Counted from the stretch's first letter, positions 34,148 to 43,620 are shown. The stretch is DNA of 64,000 bases from an uncultured Acetatifactor sp. (GCA_934436435.1 CAKSAN010000011.1:90589-154588); one strand, 5' to 3'. The notes: generated from the letters alone by a model not told the origin. A program made the numbers and translations.

Positions 34148-34206
34148 AAATTCTTCTTTAATATCCTTTTACAAATATATTACAGAATTGTTACATCACA
34201 ACTCTG

Positions 34207-34235
34207 ATTATACCTGTCCGAAGGATCTATGTCAA
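34207..34235 (-). promoter_or_regulatory. Consensus sigma-A promoter of the NlpC/P60 gene
   Basis: Perfect TTGACA (34230-34235), 17 bases, perfect TATAAT (34207-34212) on the minus strand, about 60 bases before the start. Strong constitutive expression is expected. Confidence 0.8.
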
Positions 34236-34258
34236 CCCATGGAAGAATTTTCTACGTT

Positions 34259-35191
34259 TTATCTCCTGTGTCCACCGCCGCCGTGGCTGACGCCGCTGCT
34301 GCTTCGATGGCTGCCGCCGTGACCGCCGCTGTGATGACTGCTGCTTCCTCCGCTGCTACTGCTGGTCTCGATCCTCCGGGTGACCACATTCTTGCGCAGG
34401 TACTGATCCCTGGTATTGTTCATCTTAGGCTTCTTGCCCTCGACATACTGGTTGACAGTAGTTGTGTCTTTCGCTTTCTTCTGATGCAGATTCACTATTG
34501 CATAGATCAGTGCAACGACAGCCCCTGTCAGAATCCAGGGAAAAAAGGTCATCGGCATGTCTCCTCTGCTTTCCTCCATGGTGCGGGTCACATAGCTGAT
34601 GCAGGCCATATATGCCTTGTAGGGGCTTTCTTCTATGTAATCATCCACTGCATATAATGCCTGATCGATCTCATAATCACCGAAATACTCATAGATGCTT
34701 CCGCAGGTGGACAGCCAGCTCCCCCCCTGTCCTTCATAGGAATTATCCAACAGCAGTGCTCCGTTACCGTGTACCTTGTCATAGCCGAAATTATTGTAAT
34801 CGTAAAAATTATCCGCCAGATCCCTCATGGCTGTACTCCAGTCGGTACTGCCGACTTCCTCCGCATGGAACGCCTCCGGCAGATCCGGATCCTGCAGATC
34901 GTACTCTACAGATTCGGAGATCGTTACGATCACGATATCCGCCTGGATCTTCTCCTCACACTCCGCTATATATTCCCTCAGGCTCTGCTCTTCTTCGTCT
35001 GTCAGCATATCCGCATAGTCAAATACACGCTCCGTGGGGTCCTGACTGTTACTGCGGGTCGTCTTTGGTGTGAATAAATGAACGACTGCCGCTCCGATGG
35101 TGATAACTGCCAGTATCCCGGCAATAATGAACCATACCTTAAAATATTTAAGATACTGTCTCAGTGCTTCTCTCTTAATATCTTTTTCCAT
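34259..35191 (-). CDS. TPM-domain membrane protein (YdjH-like)
   Basis: 310 residues. A short N-terminal membrane anchor (VWFIIAGILAVITIGAAVVHL, about 19 to 39), an extracytoplasmic TPM (YgcG-like) domain at about 50 to 200 (DYADMLTDEEEQSLREYIAECEEKIQADIVIVT), a second membrane helix near 225, and a glycine/serine/histidine-rich tail (SSSSGGSSSHHSGGHGGSHR). The neighbouring zinc-ribbon protein gives the pair the form of Bacillus YdjG-YdjH, membrane partners of a PspA/SPFH system. No pspA or SPFH gene is seen here. The start lies 27 bases after the upstream gene's stop. Confidence 0.75.
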   Translation of the reverse strand: MEKDIKREALRQYLKYFKVWFIIAGILAVITIGAAVVHLFTPKTTRSNSQDPTERVFDYADMLTDEEEQSLREYIAECEEKIQADIVIVTISESVEYDLQDPDLPEAFHAEEVGSTDWSTAMRDLADNFYDYNNFGYDKVHGNGALLLDNSYEGQGGSWLSTCGSIYEYFGDYEIDQALYAVDDYIEESPYKAYMACISYVTRTMEESRGDMPMTFFPWILTGAVVALIYAIVNLHQKKAKDTTTVNQYVEGKKPKMNNTRDQYLRKNVVTRRIETSSSSGGSSSHHSGGHGGSHRSSSGVSHGGGGHRR

Positions 35192-35218
35192 TGTCCCGTT
35201 ATCCTTCCCTCATAATCT

Positions 35219-36298
35219 CTACACCAGACTGACGATTGCATTCAACATGCAGAGGATCGCCGCCAGTGTCACTCCCAGAGTTCCCGCATAAGCCCACACC
35301 TTTGCCTGGGAGACCGGTGCGATACCTACCAGCTTACCGGTCTGTCCGTTCACATAGAAAGGATACTCTTTGCCTTTGTAGGTATAATCGTATTTCCATA
35401 CCGGTAAAAGTCCGTAGTTCACGGAACTGCCCGTCACACTGATATTTTCTCCCATTTTCTGGACGCTTGAATATCCGGAATAGCTGTCATGCAACATCTT
35501 CTTCGCGTCCTCCTGCATCTTGGCTCTGGCACGATCCTCCACCAGATTGGAAGTCATATTATATCGCTCACTGTAGAAACCGGACAGATATTCCGGCTTG
35601 AACTCCGTCAGTTCCTTATAATCAAAGGGCTCCATGAGATCCATGACATCATCCGGCATTCCTACGGAAGCATCCACCGGAATCTTCGAAAAATCAATAT
35701 CCATGTCACGAACAATATCATAATAGGAAGTCTCAGTATACTGGGTGTTGCCGGACGTCCAGCTGCGCACTTTGGTACCTTCCCCATGGAAAGTGCAGTT
35801 GGTGTCGTAGTCGTAGAACCAGAACGGAACATAATCCCCGTGGATTCCATTCAGTCTGACCTCTGACAGGAAATCCGTCGGTGCAAAAATACATTTTACA
35901 AACTTATCTCGAATCAGCTTTTTACAGCCTTCTTTGCCCATACGGAACGGGATCAGCATATGAGGCATATAAGCTCCGGAGATCTGGTCATCCACGATCA
36001 CATAATTGTCACAATACGGGCACTGAGTCGCTGATGTACTGACTGTCATCGGGATCTCACCGCCACAGTTGGGACATACCTTGTTCACTTTTTTCTGGGA
36101 TTCGCCTCCGACCGCGGTCATCTTACTTCCTGCCATCTGGGCCGTTTCCGCAGCAGTGTCGTTTTCCTCACCGCTTGTCTCGATCACGCCGTCCTCACGT
36201 TCTTCACTGTCTTCACTTTCACAGAAAGGACAGAACATTTTCTTTTTCTCCGGGCTGTAAACCACATTACCGCCACAGTTTTTACATCTAAAGATCAT
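35219..36298 (-). CDS. Double zinc-ribbon membrane protein (YdjG-like)
   Basis: 359 residues. An N-terminal zinc ribbon CKNCGG ... CPFC (about 5 to 26), an acidic linker, a second ribbon CPNCGG ... CPYC (about 73 to 97), a globular domain rich in aromatic residues (YVPFWFYDYDTNCTFHGEG), and one C-terminal membrane helix (WAYAGTLGVTLAAILCMLNAI). The layout matches YdjG-type proteins, the usual partner of the TPM protein next to it. The activity is unknown; it may act in envelope stress as a membrane recruiter. Confidence 0.7.
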   Translation of the reverse strand: MIFRCKNCGGNVVYSPEKKKMFCPFCESEDSEEREDGVIETSGEENDTAAETAQMAGSKMTAVGGESQKKVNKVCPNCGGEIPMTVSTSATQCPYCDNYVIVDDQISGAYMPHMLIPFRMGKEGCKKLIRDKFVKCIFAPTDFLSEVRLNGIHGDYVPFWFYDYDTNCTFHGEGTKVRSWTSGNTQYTETSYYDIVRDMDIDFSKIPVDASVGMPDDVMDLMEPFDYKELTEFKPEYLSGFYSERYNMTSNLVEDRARAKMQEDAKKMLHDSYSGYSSVQKMGENISVTGSSVNYGLLPVWKYDYTYKGKEYPFYVNGQTGKLVGIAPVSQAKVWAYAGTLGVTLAAILCMLNAIVSLV

Positions 36299-36438
36299 CT
36301 TACCCCTCGCCTTCTGCCATCTTACGACATTTTCTTACTGGAATTTTTAATGGAATCATAAAATATTGTCGAAACCTTATTTATCTTACCATATATTCCC
36401 GCACATTTCCATATCGCAAAATTGCACTTAAACTTTCT

Positions 36439-36987
36439 TTATCGTTCGTTTCTGCCGCTCATCAGATCCGCATAGTCCTCCGGCAGGAACCGGTGATAGA
36501 TCACATGGCACCCCTCGTCCCGGAAACAATAACAGTAGGGATCTCCCAGTTCCTCCGGAAACCGAATCATGACGTCAAAGTCCTCCCCCTGCATCTCTTC
36601 CACATAGATATTCTCACTGTACTGCAAAAATAACTGCCGGATATCCTCAAGCTTACAGTCATGTTCTCCGATCCGCCGGATCAGTTCATAGATAAATCCG
36701 TTTTCGGCGAAATGTTCATGGACATAGGTGCTGCCCTCCTCTGGAATACAGAGGCAGAACCGGTCTTCCTTACGGCTCACGGCCAGTCTGCCCAGCTTCT
36801 GTGTCATGCTCTCCGGCTGTCCGGCCAGCGTGGCCTCCATCTGTTCGGCCGTATTCTGTATATCCAGCAAATGGTTCAGCGTGGACAGCGGATAATACAG
36901 GCGGATCTTCTCTCTGCGGAAACCCAGCTTCGCCTGTTCCTCCTGGATCACATCCATGAGGTTTTTTTCTAATTTTTCAAATGTCAT
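36439..36987 (-). CDS. DUF3877-like conserved protein of unknown function
   Basis: 182 residues, acidic, no membrane segment or signal peptide. The MTFEKLEKNLMDVIQEEQAKLGFRREKIRLYYPL opening and the C-terminal YCYCFRDEGCHVIYHRFLPEDYADLM are what I recall of the DUF3877 family, which is found mainly in Lachnospiraceae; this is from memory. Cytosolic by prediction. It stands alone between the zinc-ribbon gene and the amidohydrolase and has no informative neighbours. Confidence 0.5.
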   Translation of the reverse strand: MTFEKLEKNLMDVIQEEQAKLGFRREKIRLYYPLSTLNHLLDIQNTAEQMEATLAGQPESMTQKLGRLAVSRKEDRFCLCIPEEGSTYVHEHFAENGFIYELIRRIGEHDCKLEDIRQLFLQYSENIYVEEMQGEDFDVMIRFPEELGDPYCYCFRDEGCHVIYHRFLPEDYADLMSGRNER

Positions 36988-37038
36988 TTTCTTTTCCTAT
37001 ACTTTTTTCTATAATATTCCAATCAATAAAATGAATAA

Positions 37039-37086
37039 AAAAACTATGCAGTGATGATTTTGTTTTTCCCATCCTGCATAGTTTTT
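37039..37086 (-). terminator. Terminator after the amidohydrolase gene
   Basis: A perfect 13-bp stem AAAAACTATGCAG / CTGCATAGTTTTT (37039-37051 with 37074-37086) with A/T tracts on both flanks; could act in both directions. Confidence 0.85.
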
Positions 37087-37151
37087 ATTATACAATATCC
37101 TTACAGCAAATGACAATTCTATTCTCTGGGAACAGACATTGTCATTCCGTT

Positions 37152-38453
37152 TTAATTTAGAAATTTATCCAATTCCGTCTCCACGATCTGCTTTTTCTTC
37201 ACCCTGGGAGCACGAATCACTCTGCCCTGTGTAATGACCATATCTACCTTCCGAAGTGCTCTTAAATCCTCCAGCGGATTCTTCTCCACCACGATCATAT
37301 CCGCGCATTTTCCGGGTTCCAGTGTACCGGTAATGTCGCCGATGCCTGCCATCTCGGCGCCGCGGCAGGTTGCGGTGTACAGCGCAAACGCATTGGATAC
37401 CCCCACGTATTTGTGAAAATAGTACAATTCTCTCCAAAAGTCATACTGGGTGATCCAGGGACATCCCACATCGTTGCCCAGTACCACCGGAATGTCATTG
37501 GCGATAGCGGCTTTCGCACAGTCGATGATGCCTTCAAATACCACATTGCCGTTGAACTGTTCCACTTCGGAGGCATTGGTTACAGAGCGGTCAAACAGTG
37601 CATAGGGAAGTGCCGGAGACAAGGTGGTGCACAGGAATGCATTATGCTCCTTAAAAAGCGCGATCATCTCCTCATCCGCTTTGGCACCGTGTTCGATGGA
37701 ATCCACACCGTTTTTCAGAGCCACCTTTACTCCTTCCGGAGACTCCACATGGGCTGCCACCAGATACCCCATGGCATGGGCCTTGTCGCAGACTGCCTTT
37801 ACCATTTCGGGCGCCATCTTCAGTTCTCCGGGTACGCCCTTTTCCTTCGCATCCAGTACTCCACCGGTGATCATAAGTTTCACCAGATCCACCTTCTGTG
37901 CTTTGGAGACTTCCAAATGTTGCAGTGCTTCCTCGATGCTGCCGGCCGCAATGGCCACGGAGCCTGCCATATGTCCACCGGGAACGGAGATTCCTTCATT
38001 GGCAGCCAGAATTCTGGGGCCGGGCTTTTTGCCTGCGGCTATGTCGTCCCGCAGTCTGGTATCAAAATCTCCCAGACCTCCCACGGTACGGATCGTGGTC
38101 ACGCCGCTGTACAGCTCGTCTTTGGCAAAGCCGCAGACCATGTTATAGGCGATCGCTTTGGTCAGACCGTTGCTCATGATCTTTTTCACCAGCGCTTCAT
38201 TGTCACGCTGCTTCTTCTGGGGCTTTCCGTTGCCTGCCAGATGGACATGCATGTTGATCAGACCGGGCAGGATATATTTTCCCTGCAAATCAATCTCTTC
38301 GTAACCGGATGCTGTCAGATTCCGCTTTGCCGCTTCCTCCGCGGGCAGGATCTCCGTGATCTTTCCATCCTCCACCAGAAGGACCTGTCCTTCCTGCACC
38401 TGCATGTCTTTCGTACCGTTTAAAATTTTTCCGTTGGTAAATACATATTTCAT
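37152..38453 (-). CDS. Metal-dependent amidohydrolase (imidazolonepropionase-like)
   Basis: 433 residues. Amidohydrolase-superfamily TIM barrel with the metal motif HVHLAGNG (about 69 to 76), KLMITGG (about 193), AHVESPEG (about 223), SIEHGAK (about 243) and the catalytic Asp in VLGNDVGCPW (about 323). N- and C-terminal strands form the usual composite barrel. This is the imidazolonepropionase-related subgroup that includes prolidase- and aryldialkylphosphatase-like enzymes, and the substrate cannot be told from the sequence. Monocistronic between two terminators. Confidence 0.85.
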   Translation of the reverse strand: MKYVFTNGKILNGTKDMQVQEGQVLLVEDGKITEILPAEEAAKRNLTASGYEEIDLQGKYILPGLINMHVHLAGNGKPQKKQRDNEALVKKIMSNGLTKAIAYNMVCGFAKDELYSGVTTIRTVGGLGDFDTRLRDDIAAGKKPGPRILAANEGISVPGGHMAGSVAIAAGSIEEALQHLEVSKAQKVDLVKLMITGGVLDAKEKGVPGELKMAPEMVKAVCDKAHAMGYLVAAHVESPEGVKVALKNGVDSIEHGAKADEEMIALFKEHNAFLCTTLSPALPYALFDRSVTNASEVEQFNGNVVFEGIIDCAKAAIANDIPVVLGNDVGCPWITQYDFWRELYYFHKYVGVSNAFALYTATCRGAEMAGIGDITGTLEPGKCADMIVVEKNPLEDLRALRKVDMVITQGRVIRAPRVKKKQIVETELDKFLN

Positions 38454-38582
38454 ATAAAAACCTCTTTCTCCGGCTGTGCCACCGCTTACTGTCTCATATA
38501 GTCAGTATTATACCGTACCGTTGTCCGCAAGGCTACCTTCATTTTGCTTTATCTGTCGTAAGTTTCGTCGAAAAATAAAAAG

Positions 38583-38610
38583 ACCCGTGACGGAATCCAC
38601 CATCACGGGT
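38583..38610 (-). terminator. tpiA terminator
   Basis: Stem ACCCGTGA / TCACGGGT (38583-38590 with 38603-38610), 12-base loop, followed on the minus strand by a long T-rich tract. 26 bases after the tpiA stop. Confidence 0.85.
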
Positions 38611-38635
38611 TTTCTGATCCTTTGTTAGGAATCTA

Positions 38636-39388
38636 TTATTTGTTATAGCAAACAATCTTGCCGAAATCAGCCTTCAGGGAAGCGCCGCCTACCAGACCAC
38701 CGTCGATGTCTGCCTGTGCAAACAGTTCGGGAGCGCTGGAAGCAGATACGGATCCGCCGTACTGAATACGGATAGCTGCTGCGGTTGCATCATCATAGAT
38801 CTCAGCGATGCACTCGCGGATTGCCTTACATACTTCCTGTGCCTGCTCGGTAGTAGCTACCTTGCCGGTACCGATAGCCCAGATGGGCTCGTATGCGATA
38901 ACAGCGGTTGCTGCCTGTGCGGCAGTTACATTCAGGAATGCAATCTTGATCTGCTGACGGATGAAGTCAATGGTAACGCCCTGCTCTCTCTGGGTCAGAG
39001 TCTCACCACAGCAGATAATGGGAGTAATGCCATGCTCGAAAGCCTTGAGAACCTTCTTGTTCACGGTCTCGTCGGTCTCTGCAAAGTACTCTCTTCTCTC
39101 GGAGTGACCGATGATCACATACTTCACGCCTGCATCATCCAGCATAGCGGGAGAAATCTCGCCGGTGAAGGCACCCTTCTCCTCGAAGTACATATTCTCG
39201 GCACCAATCATGATATTGGAACCCTTTGCTGCCTCCATAGCGGGAATAATGTCGATTGCAGGAACGCACAGAAGTACGTCTACTTCATCATTTGCTACGA
39301 GGGGCTTTAAAGTATTGATCAGTTCTACTGCCTCACTGGGAGTCATGTTCATCTTCCAGTTACCGGCAATGATCTTCTTTCTTGCCAT
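38636..39388 (-). CDS. tpiA: Triosephosphate isomerase
   Basis: 250 residues from the ATG at 39388; GAGGTG is spaced properly for it but lies too close to an ATG two codons earlier. Interconverts dihydroxyacetone phosphate and glyceraldehyde 3-phosphate. Lys in AGNWKMNM (about 13), catalytic His in [10 protein letters not shown], Glu in [11 protein letters not shown], and the phosphate-binding GGSVSA. Downstream of pgk, and preceded by a 5'-UTR hairpin (39421-39474). Confidence 0.97.
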   Translation of the reverse strand: MARKKIIAGNWKMNMTPSEAVELINTLKPLVANDEVDVLLCVPAIDIIPAMEAAKGSNIMIGAENMYFEEKGAFTGEISPAMLDDAGVKYVIIGHSERREYFAETDETVNKKVLKAFEHGITPIICCGETLTQREQGVTIDFIRQQIKIAFLNVTAAQAATAVIAYEPIWAIGTGKVATTEQAQEVCKAIRECIAEIYDDATAAAIRIQYGGSVSASSAPELFAQADIDGGLVGGASLKADFGKIVCYNK

Positions 39389-39420
39389 AACCATACACCT
39401 CTTCTTTTCTCATATTGTGC

Positions 39421-39474
39421 TTCCCACAGAATGTCTTTCGGTCTGTAAACAGATTGGTAAGCATTCTGTGGGAA
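39421..39474 (-). promoter_or_regulatory. Hairpin in the tpiA 5' UTR, member of a shared-core family
   Basis: Perfect 13-bp arms TTCCCACAGAATG / CATTCTGTGGGAA (39421-39433 with 39462-39474) enclose a 28-base centre that contains TACCAATCTGTTTACAGAC on the gene strand. The same core, with quite different arms, occurs before cls and lgt. It ends 33 bases before the tpiA ATG. Confidence 0.7.
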
Positions 39475-39542
39475 AGCCTTATTATTTCTATTTATTTGTC
39501 GTCTGCTGCTGCCACACACGGCGTTGCATTCACGATGCCTGC

Positions 39543-40766
39543 CTATTTGTCGTCTGCTGCTGCAACGCCGGGAAGCTCTTTGCCTTCCAGGAACTCCAGA
39601 GAAGCACCGCCACCGGTAGAAATGTGGCTCATCTTGTCAGCGAAACCAAGCTGGTTAACAGCTGCTGCGGAGTCACCGCCACCGATAATGGTAGTTGCAT
39701 CGGTCTCAGCCAGAGCCTTTGCTACAGCGATGGTACCTGCTGCCAGGGTAGGATTCTCGAATACGCCCATAGGTCCGTTCCATACAACGGTCTTAGCGGT
39801 CTTAACAGCCTCAGCATACAGAGCTGCGGTTTTGGGTCCAATATCGCATCCCTCTCTGTCTGCGGGCATGTTGGTAACATCGTATACCTGAACCTCTACA
39901 GGAGCATCGATAGGGTTAGGGAAATCAGCGATGGTTACGGAGTCAACGGGAAGTAACAGCTTCTTGCCCAGCTTCTCAGCCTTTTCCATCATTTCCTTAC
40001 AGTAGTCGATCTTGGTGTCATCTACCAGAGACTTACCGATCTCATAGCCCTGTGCCTTTAAGAAGGTGTAAGCCATACCACCGCCGATGATCAGGGTATC
40101 ACACTTCTCCAGCAGGTTGGAGATAACATTCAGCTTGTCTGCAACCTTAGCGCCGCCCAGAATAGCTACAAAAGGTCTTACGGGATCTTCTACAGCCTTG
40201 CCCAGGAAGTTAATCTCCTTCTCCATCAGATAACCTACTACGTTCTCGCCACCCTTAGCGGTGATGAACTTGGTAACACCTGCAACGGAAGCATGTGCTC
40301 TGTGGGAAGAACCGAAAGCGTCACATACATACAGATCAGCCAGGTCAGCCAGCTCTTTGCTGAACTCTTCACCGTTCTTGGTCTCCTCTGCGCCGCGGAA
40401 ACGGGTGTTCTGAAGCAGAACCACATCGCCTTCCTTCATGTTCTCAACAGCCTTGGTAGCTGCTTCACCGGTTACATTGTAGTCTGCTACAAAAGTAACC
40501 TCTTTGCCCAGCTTCTCGGACAGTCTCTTGGCAACGGGTGCCAGAGATTCGCCTTCGTTGGGGCCGTTCTTTACCTTGCCCAGATGAGAGCAAAGGATTA
40601 CCTTGCCACCGTCGTTAATCAGCTTCTTGATAGTAGGCAGAGCTGCAACGATACGGGTATCGTCGGTGATCTCACCGTTCTTTAAGGGAACGTTAAAGTC
40701 GCATCTTACCAGGACTCTCTTTCCCTTTGCGTTAATGTCATCTACAGATTTCTTATTTAATCCCAT
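39543..40766 (-). CDS. pgk: Phosphoglycerate kinase
   Basis: 407 residues from the ATG at 40766 (GGAGG eight bases upstream); the in-frame TTG five codons earlier is rejected. Makes ATP and 3-phosphoglycerate from 1,3-bisphosphoglycerate. [33 protein letters not shown], and the nucleotide loop [13 protein letters not shown] are present. The C-terminus ends GVAAADDK; the TAG is followed by 16 in-frame codons ending again in AAADDK and a TAA at 39492-39494. gap is upstream, tpiA downstream. Confidence 0.97.
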   Translation of the reverse strand: MGLNKKSVDDINAKGKRVLVRCDFNVPLKNGEITDDTRIVAALPTIKKLINDGGKVILCSHLGKVKNGPNEGESLAPVAKRLSEKLGKEVTFVADYNVTGEAATKAVENMKEGDVVLLQNTRFRGAEETKNGEEFSKELADLADLYVCDAFGSSHRAHASVAGVTKFITAKGGENVVGYLMEKEINFLGKAVEDPVRPFVAILGGAKVADKLNVISNLLEKCDTLIIGGGMAYTFLKAQGYEIGKSLVDDTKIDYCKEMMEKAEKLGKKLLLPVDSVTIADFPNPIDAPVEVQVYDVTNMPADREGCDIGPKTAALYAEAVKTAKTVVWNGPMGVFENPTLAAGTIAVAKALAETDATTIIGGGDSAAAVNQLGFADKMSHISTGGGASLEFLEGKELPGVAAADDK

Positions 40767-40799
40767 GGTATTAACCTCCAATTATTTTAGTATCTAAAA

Positions 40800-40828
40800 A
40801 GGGTCCGGTCCTTATAAGACCGGACCCT
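40800..40828 (-). terminator. Terminator between gap and pgk
   Basis: A perfect 11-bp stem (40800-40810 with 40818-40828), 7-base loop, T-tract on the minus strand. It lies 32 bases past the gap stop and before the pgk start, so the two genes are likely separate or attenuated transcripts. Confidence 0.85.
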
Positions 40829-40859
40829 GATAGGTCTTTACGCGTTAACGCCTGTCGGC

Positions 40860-41873
40860 TTATGCTAACTCGCTGAAGTACTTGATGGTACGAACCATCT
40901 GAGAGGTGTAGCTGTTCTCGTTATCATACCAGGATACAACCTGTACCTGAGTATTGCCATCTTCCATAGGAGCAACCATGGTCTGAGTTGCATCGAAGAT
41001 GGAACCGTAGGTGCTGCCTACGATATCGGAAGATACGATCTCATCGGTGTTGTAACCGAAGGACTCGGTAGAAGCTGCCTTCATAGCTGCGTTGATCTCT
41101 TCCTTGGTTACAGCGCCCTTAACTACTGCTACCAGAATGGTGGTAGAACCGGTAGGGGTCGGAACACGCTGAGCGGAACCGATCAGTTTGCCGTTCAGTT
41201 CGGGAATTACCAGGCCGATTGCCTTAGCAGCACCGGTAGAGTTGGGAACGATGTTGCAAGCGCCTGCACGGCTTCTTCTCAGATCGCCCTTTCTCTGAGG
41301 TCCGTCAAGGATCATCTGGTCACCGGTGTAAGCGTGAACAGTGGTCATGATACCGCTCATGATAGGTCTGCAGTCGTTCAGAGCCTTAGCCATGGGTGCT
41401 AAGCAGTTGGTGGTGCAGGAAGCTGCGGAGATAACGGTATCTTCGGGCTTCAGAGTCTTGTGGTTAACATTGTATACGATGGTAGGAAGGTCGTTACCTG
41501 CGGGAGCAGAAATAACAACTTTACGAGCACCGGCAGTGATATGTGCGGAAGCCTTCTCCTTAGAGGTGTAGAATCCGGTACACTCCAGAACTACATCAAC
41601 CTTTAACTCACCCCAGGGAAGCTTGCTTGCGTCAGCTTCTTTGTAAATGGTGATGGTCTTGCCGTTAACAGTGATGCTGTCTTCGCCAGCCTCAACGGTG
41701 CTTGCATACTTGTAAACACCCTGAGAAGAATCATACTTCAACAGATGTGCCAGCATCTTAGGGCTGGTTAAATCGTTGATTGCTACTACTTCATATCCTT
41801 CTGCATCGAACATCTGTCTGAATGCAAGACGACCAATACGGCCAAAACCATTAATTGCTACTCTTACTGCCAT
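40860..41873 (-). CDS. gap: Glyceraldehyde-3-phosphate dehydrogenase
   Basis: 337 residues. NAD-dependent glycolytic enzyme; [18 protein letters not shown] at the N-terminus is the dinucleotide-binding fold. Catalytic Cys lies in [17 protein letters not shown] (about 155) and the following conserved [15 protein letters not shown] contains the base His. First of gap / pgk / tpiA, though a strong terminator follows it. Confidence 0.97.
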   Translation of the reverse strand: MAVRVAINGFGRIGRLAFRQMFDAEGYEVVAINDLTSPKMLAHLLKYDSSQGVYKYASTVEAGEDSITVNGKTITIYKEADASKLPWGELKVDVVLECTGFYTSKEKASAHITAGARKVVISAPAGNDLPTIVYNVNHKTLKPEDTVISAASCTTNCLAPMAKALNDCRPIMSGIMTTVHAYTGDQMILDGPQRKGDLRRSRAGACNIVPNSTGAAKAIGLVIPELNGKLIGSAQRVPTPTGSTTILVAVVKGAVTKEEINAAMKAASTESFGYNTDEIVSSDIVGSTYGSIFDATQTMVAPMEDGNTQVQVVSWYDNENSYTSQMVRTIKYFSELA

Positions 41874-42089
41874 TTTAGTTTCCTCCTAAAATTTTAATTT
41901 TATATCTTTTGGCTCCCTGTCAACCTCTCCGTTAACAGATTGTCAAAATTTTATCAGCAAAAACATTTTACCTAATTCCGGATTATAATTCAAGATGTAA
42001 ATGAAAAATATTTGTGATTTTGTAGTAAATTTTACAGTTTGTTTAGAAATGCTATGGTTTTTCCCCCGATTTTTGCTATAATAGGTTCA
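41874..42089. other. Divergent regulatory interval between gap and the PHP gene
   Basis: About 300 AT-rich bases separate the two starts. On the plus side an extended -10 (TGC-TATAAT, TATAAT at 42077-42082) drives the PHP gene. For gap several AT-rich -10-like sites are present but no clear -35 pairing was found. Confidence 0.45.
42072..42082 (+). promoter_or_regulatory. Extended -10 promoter of the PHP phosphatase gene
   Basis: TTTGC then perfect TATAAT (42077-42082) with the TGN extension. No good -35. Transcription would begin near 42089, at the foot of the leader hairpin. Confidence 0.5.
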
Positions 42090-42143
42090 CCCACAGGGAC
42101 GAACGCTCCACGGTCTGTCCGTGGATTCCGTTTTCCGTGTGGG
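42090..42143 (+). promoter_or_regulatory. Structured 5' leader of the PHP phosphatase gene
   Basis: CCCACAGG (42090-42097) can pair with CCGTGTGGG (42135-42143), and inside, CCACGG (42108-42113) pairs perfectly with CCGTGG (42119-42124) around TCTGT. The hairpin begins at about the predicted first transcribed base and ends 36 bases before the start codon. No known riboswitch pattern was recognised. Confidence 0.45.
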
Positions 42144-42179
42144 AAATCGTATTTATGATAACCAGAAAGGATGAAAAAT

Positions 42180-43001
42180 ATGTCTATCAAAGCAGATTGT
42201 CATCTTCACTCTTCTTTTTCCGGAGATTCCCAGGCTCCCATGCCGGAGATGATTGATAAAGGAATTTCTCTCGGATTGGAAACCATGTGTTTCACCGAGC
42301 ATAACGATTTTGATTATCCCCGCACCGAAGAAGGGCCGGGAACGATCTTTTTACTGAATACGGATTCTTATCTGTACGATGTGCTCCGCTGTCGTGCCAA
42401 ATACGAAGGGAAAATGCGGATCCTCTTCGGCGTGGAGCTGGGCCTGCAGCCTCATCTGGCCGACCGCAACGAAGATTTTATCTCCTCCTATGATTTTGAT
42501 TTTGTTATCGGCTCCACCCATCTTTGTAAGGGAATGGATCCCTATTATCCGGAATTTTTTGAGAAATTTTCCTCCGAGGAGGAGGCAGTCCGGGCCTATT
42601 TTGCGGAGACACTGGAAAACCTTCAGGTGCACGATGACTATGATGTTCTGGGGCATCTGGACTATATCGTCCGCGTGGCTCCCACCAAGGACAAGAATTA
42701 TTCCTACGACAAGTATAAGGATGCCATCGATCCGATTTTAGAGCTGCTGGTACAGCAGGGAAAAGGTCTGGAGCTGAACACCGGAAGCTTCCGCTACGGT
42801 CTCAGACAGCCCCATCCCTGCACGGATGTCCTGCGCCGCTATCATGAGCTGGGCGGTGAGATCATCACCGTGGGAACCGATGCCCACAAACCTCAGGATG
42901 TAGGATCCTATCTGGATCTCGCCTCCGAGATTCTGCATCTGTGCGGTTTCAAATATTATACGATCTACGAGAAACGCAGCCCGGAATATCACAAGCTGTA
43001 A
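42180..43001 (+). CDS. PHP-family histidinol-phosphatase-like phosphoesterase
   Basis: 273 residues from the ATG at 42180 (AAAGGA eight bases before); an ATG three codons earlier touches that Shine-Dalgarno. Trinuclear-metal PHP motifs: DCHLHSSFSGD, FTEHNDFDYP, GVELGL, IGSTH, GHLDYI, ELNTGSFRYG and the last TVGTDAHKPQDVG. Size and motifs match HisK-type histidinol-phosphatases that complete histidine synthesis, but no his gene is nearby, so another phosphomonoester substrate is possible. Monocistronic, divergent from gap. Confidence 0.85.
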   Translation: MSIKADCHLHSSFSGDSQAPMPEMIDKGISLGLETMCFTEHNDFDYPRTEEGPGTIFLLNTDSYLYDVLRCRAKYEGKMRILFGVELGLQPHLADRNEDFISSYDFDFVIGSTHLCKGMDPYYPEFFEKFSSEEEAVRAYFAETLENLQVHDDYDVLGHLDYIVRVAPTKDKNYSYDKYKDAIDPILELLVQQGKGLELNTGSFRYGLRQPHPCTDVLRRYHELGGEIITVGTDAHKPQDVGSYLDLASEILHLCGFKYYTIYEKRSPEYHKL

Positions 43002-43027
43002 TTTTTTTCTCCTTCGTAAAATAAAAT

Positions 43028-43071
43028 ACCCTCTTCTCTTTCAAAATAAAAACAAGAAAAAAGAAGAGGGT
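43028..43071 (+). terminator. Terminator after the PHP phosphatase gene
   Basis: ACCCTCTTCT / AGAAGAGGGT (43028-43037 with 43062-43071), 24-base loop and A/T-rich flanks that can extend the stem. Confidence 0.7.
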
Positions 43072-43186
43072 TTATTTTCAAGCCGTTCATTTATCAGCCG
43101 CCAACGGTGGGCGAACATTATTTACATCTTTATCATAGGATCATGGAACCACTTTGTCAATCGGTATTATTTCATTTTCTGCTATT

Positions 43187-43609
43187 TTATAACGGCAGCT
43201 CCTCGCAGTCCAGTACCCGGAAGCCGTGTTGTTGCAGCAGTTTGGCGAATACGCCCTGCCCGGGAATGAGGCGGCCGGTGAAAGTGCCATCGTAGATCTG
43301 GCCCACTCCGCAGCTGGGGCTTCTGGATTGTAAAATTGCCAGATCGATGCCGTTGTCTTCGGCGATCCGCAGGGCTTCCTCTGCGCCTTTCCGGAACTGC
43401 CTGTCCACACTTACTCCCTTGCAGTTCGTGATCACACCCTCCACGTTCTCCGCCGGATCTCGCGGTGTCGGAAGGCCTCCCAGCACCTCGGGGCATACCG
43501 GGATCACCTCATGTCCCGCCACATAGGCCGCCACGCGCTCACTGTAATTGTTTTTCCCGTTGTATTTGCAGTTTTCGCCCAACAGGCAGGCGCTGACCAG
43601 AATCTTCAT
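43187..43609 (-). CDS. DUF523 family protein
   Basis: 140 residues from the ATG at 43609 (GGGAGAG four bases upstream). MKILVSACLLGENCKYNGKNN is the family signature, with conserved cysteines in VCPEVLGGLPTPR and SRSPSCGVGQIYDGTFTG. The pattern of conserved Cys suggests metal binding, but the function is unknown. It begins 11 bases after cls ends, so it is in one transcript with cls. Confidence 0.85.
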   Translation of the reverse strand: MKILVSACLLGENCKYNGKNNYSERVAAYVAGHEVIPVCPEVLGGLPTPRDPAENVEGVITNCKGVSVDRQFRKGAEEALRIAEDNGIDLAILQSRSPSCGVGQIYDGTFTGRLIPGQGVFAKLLQQHGFRVLDCEELPL

Positions 43610-43620
43610 GTTCTCTCCCG

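Noticed and set aside
43182..43496. Overlapping minus-strand frame within the DUF523 gene
   Set aside because: Alternate-frame shadow; the DUF523 frame has the family motif and a Shine-Dalgarno.
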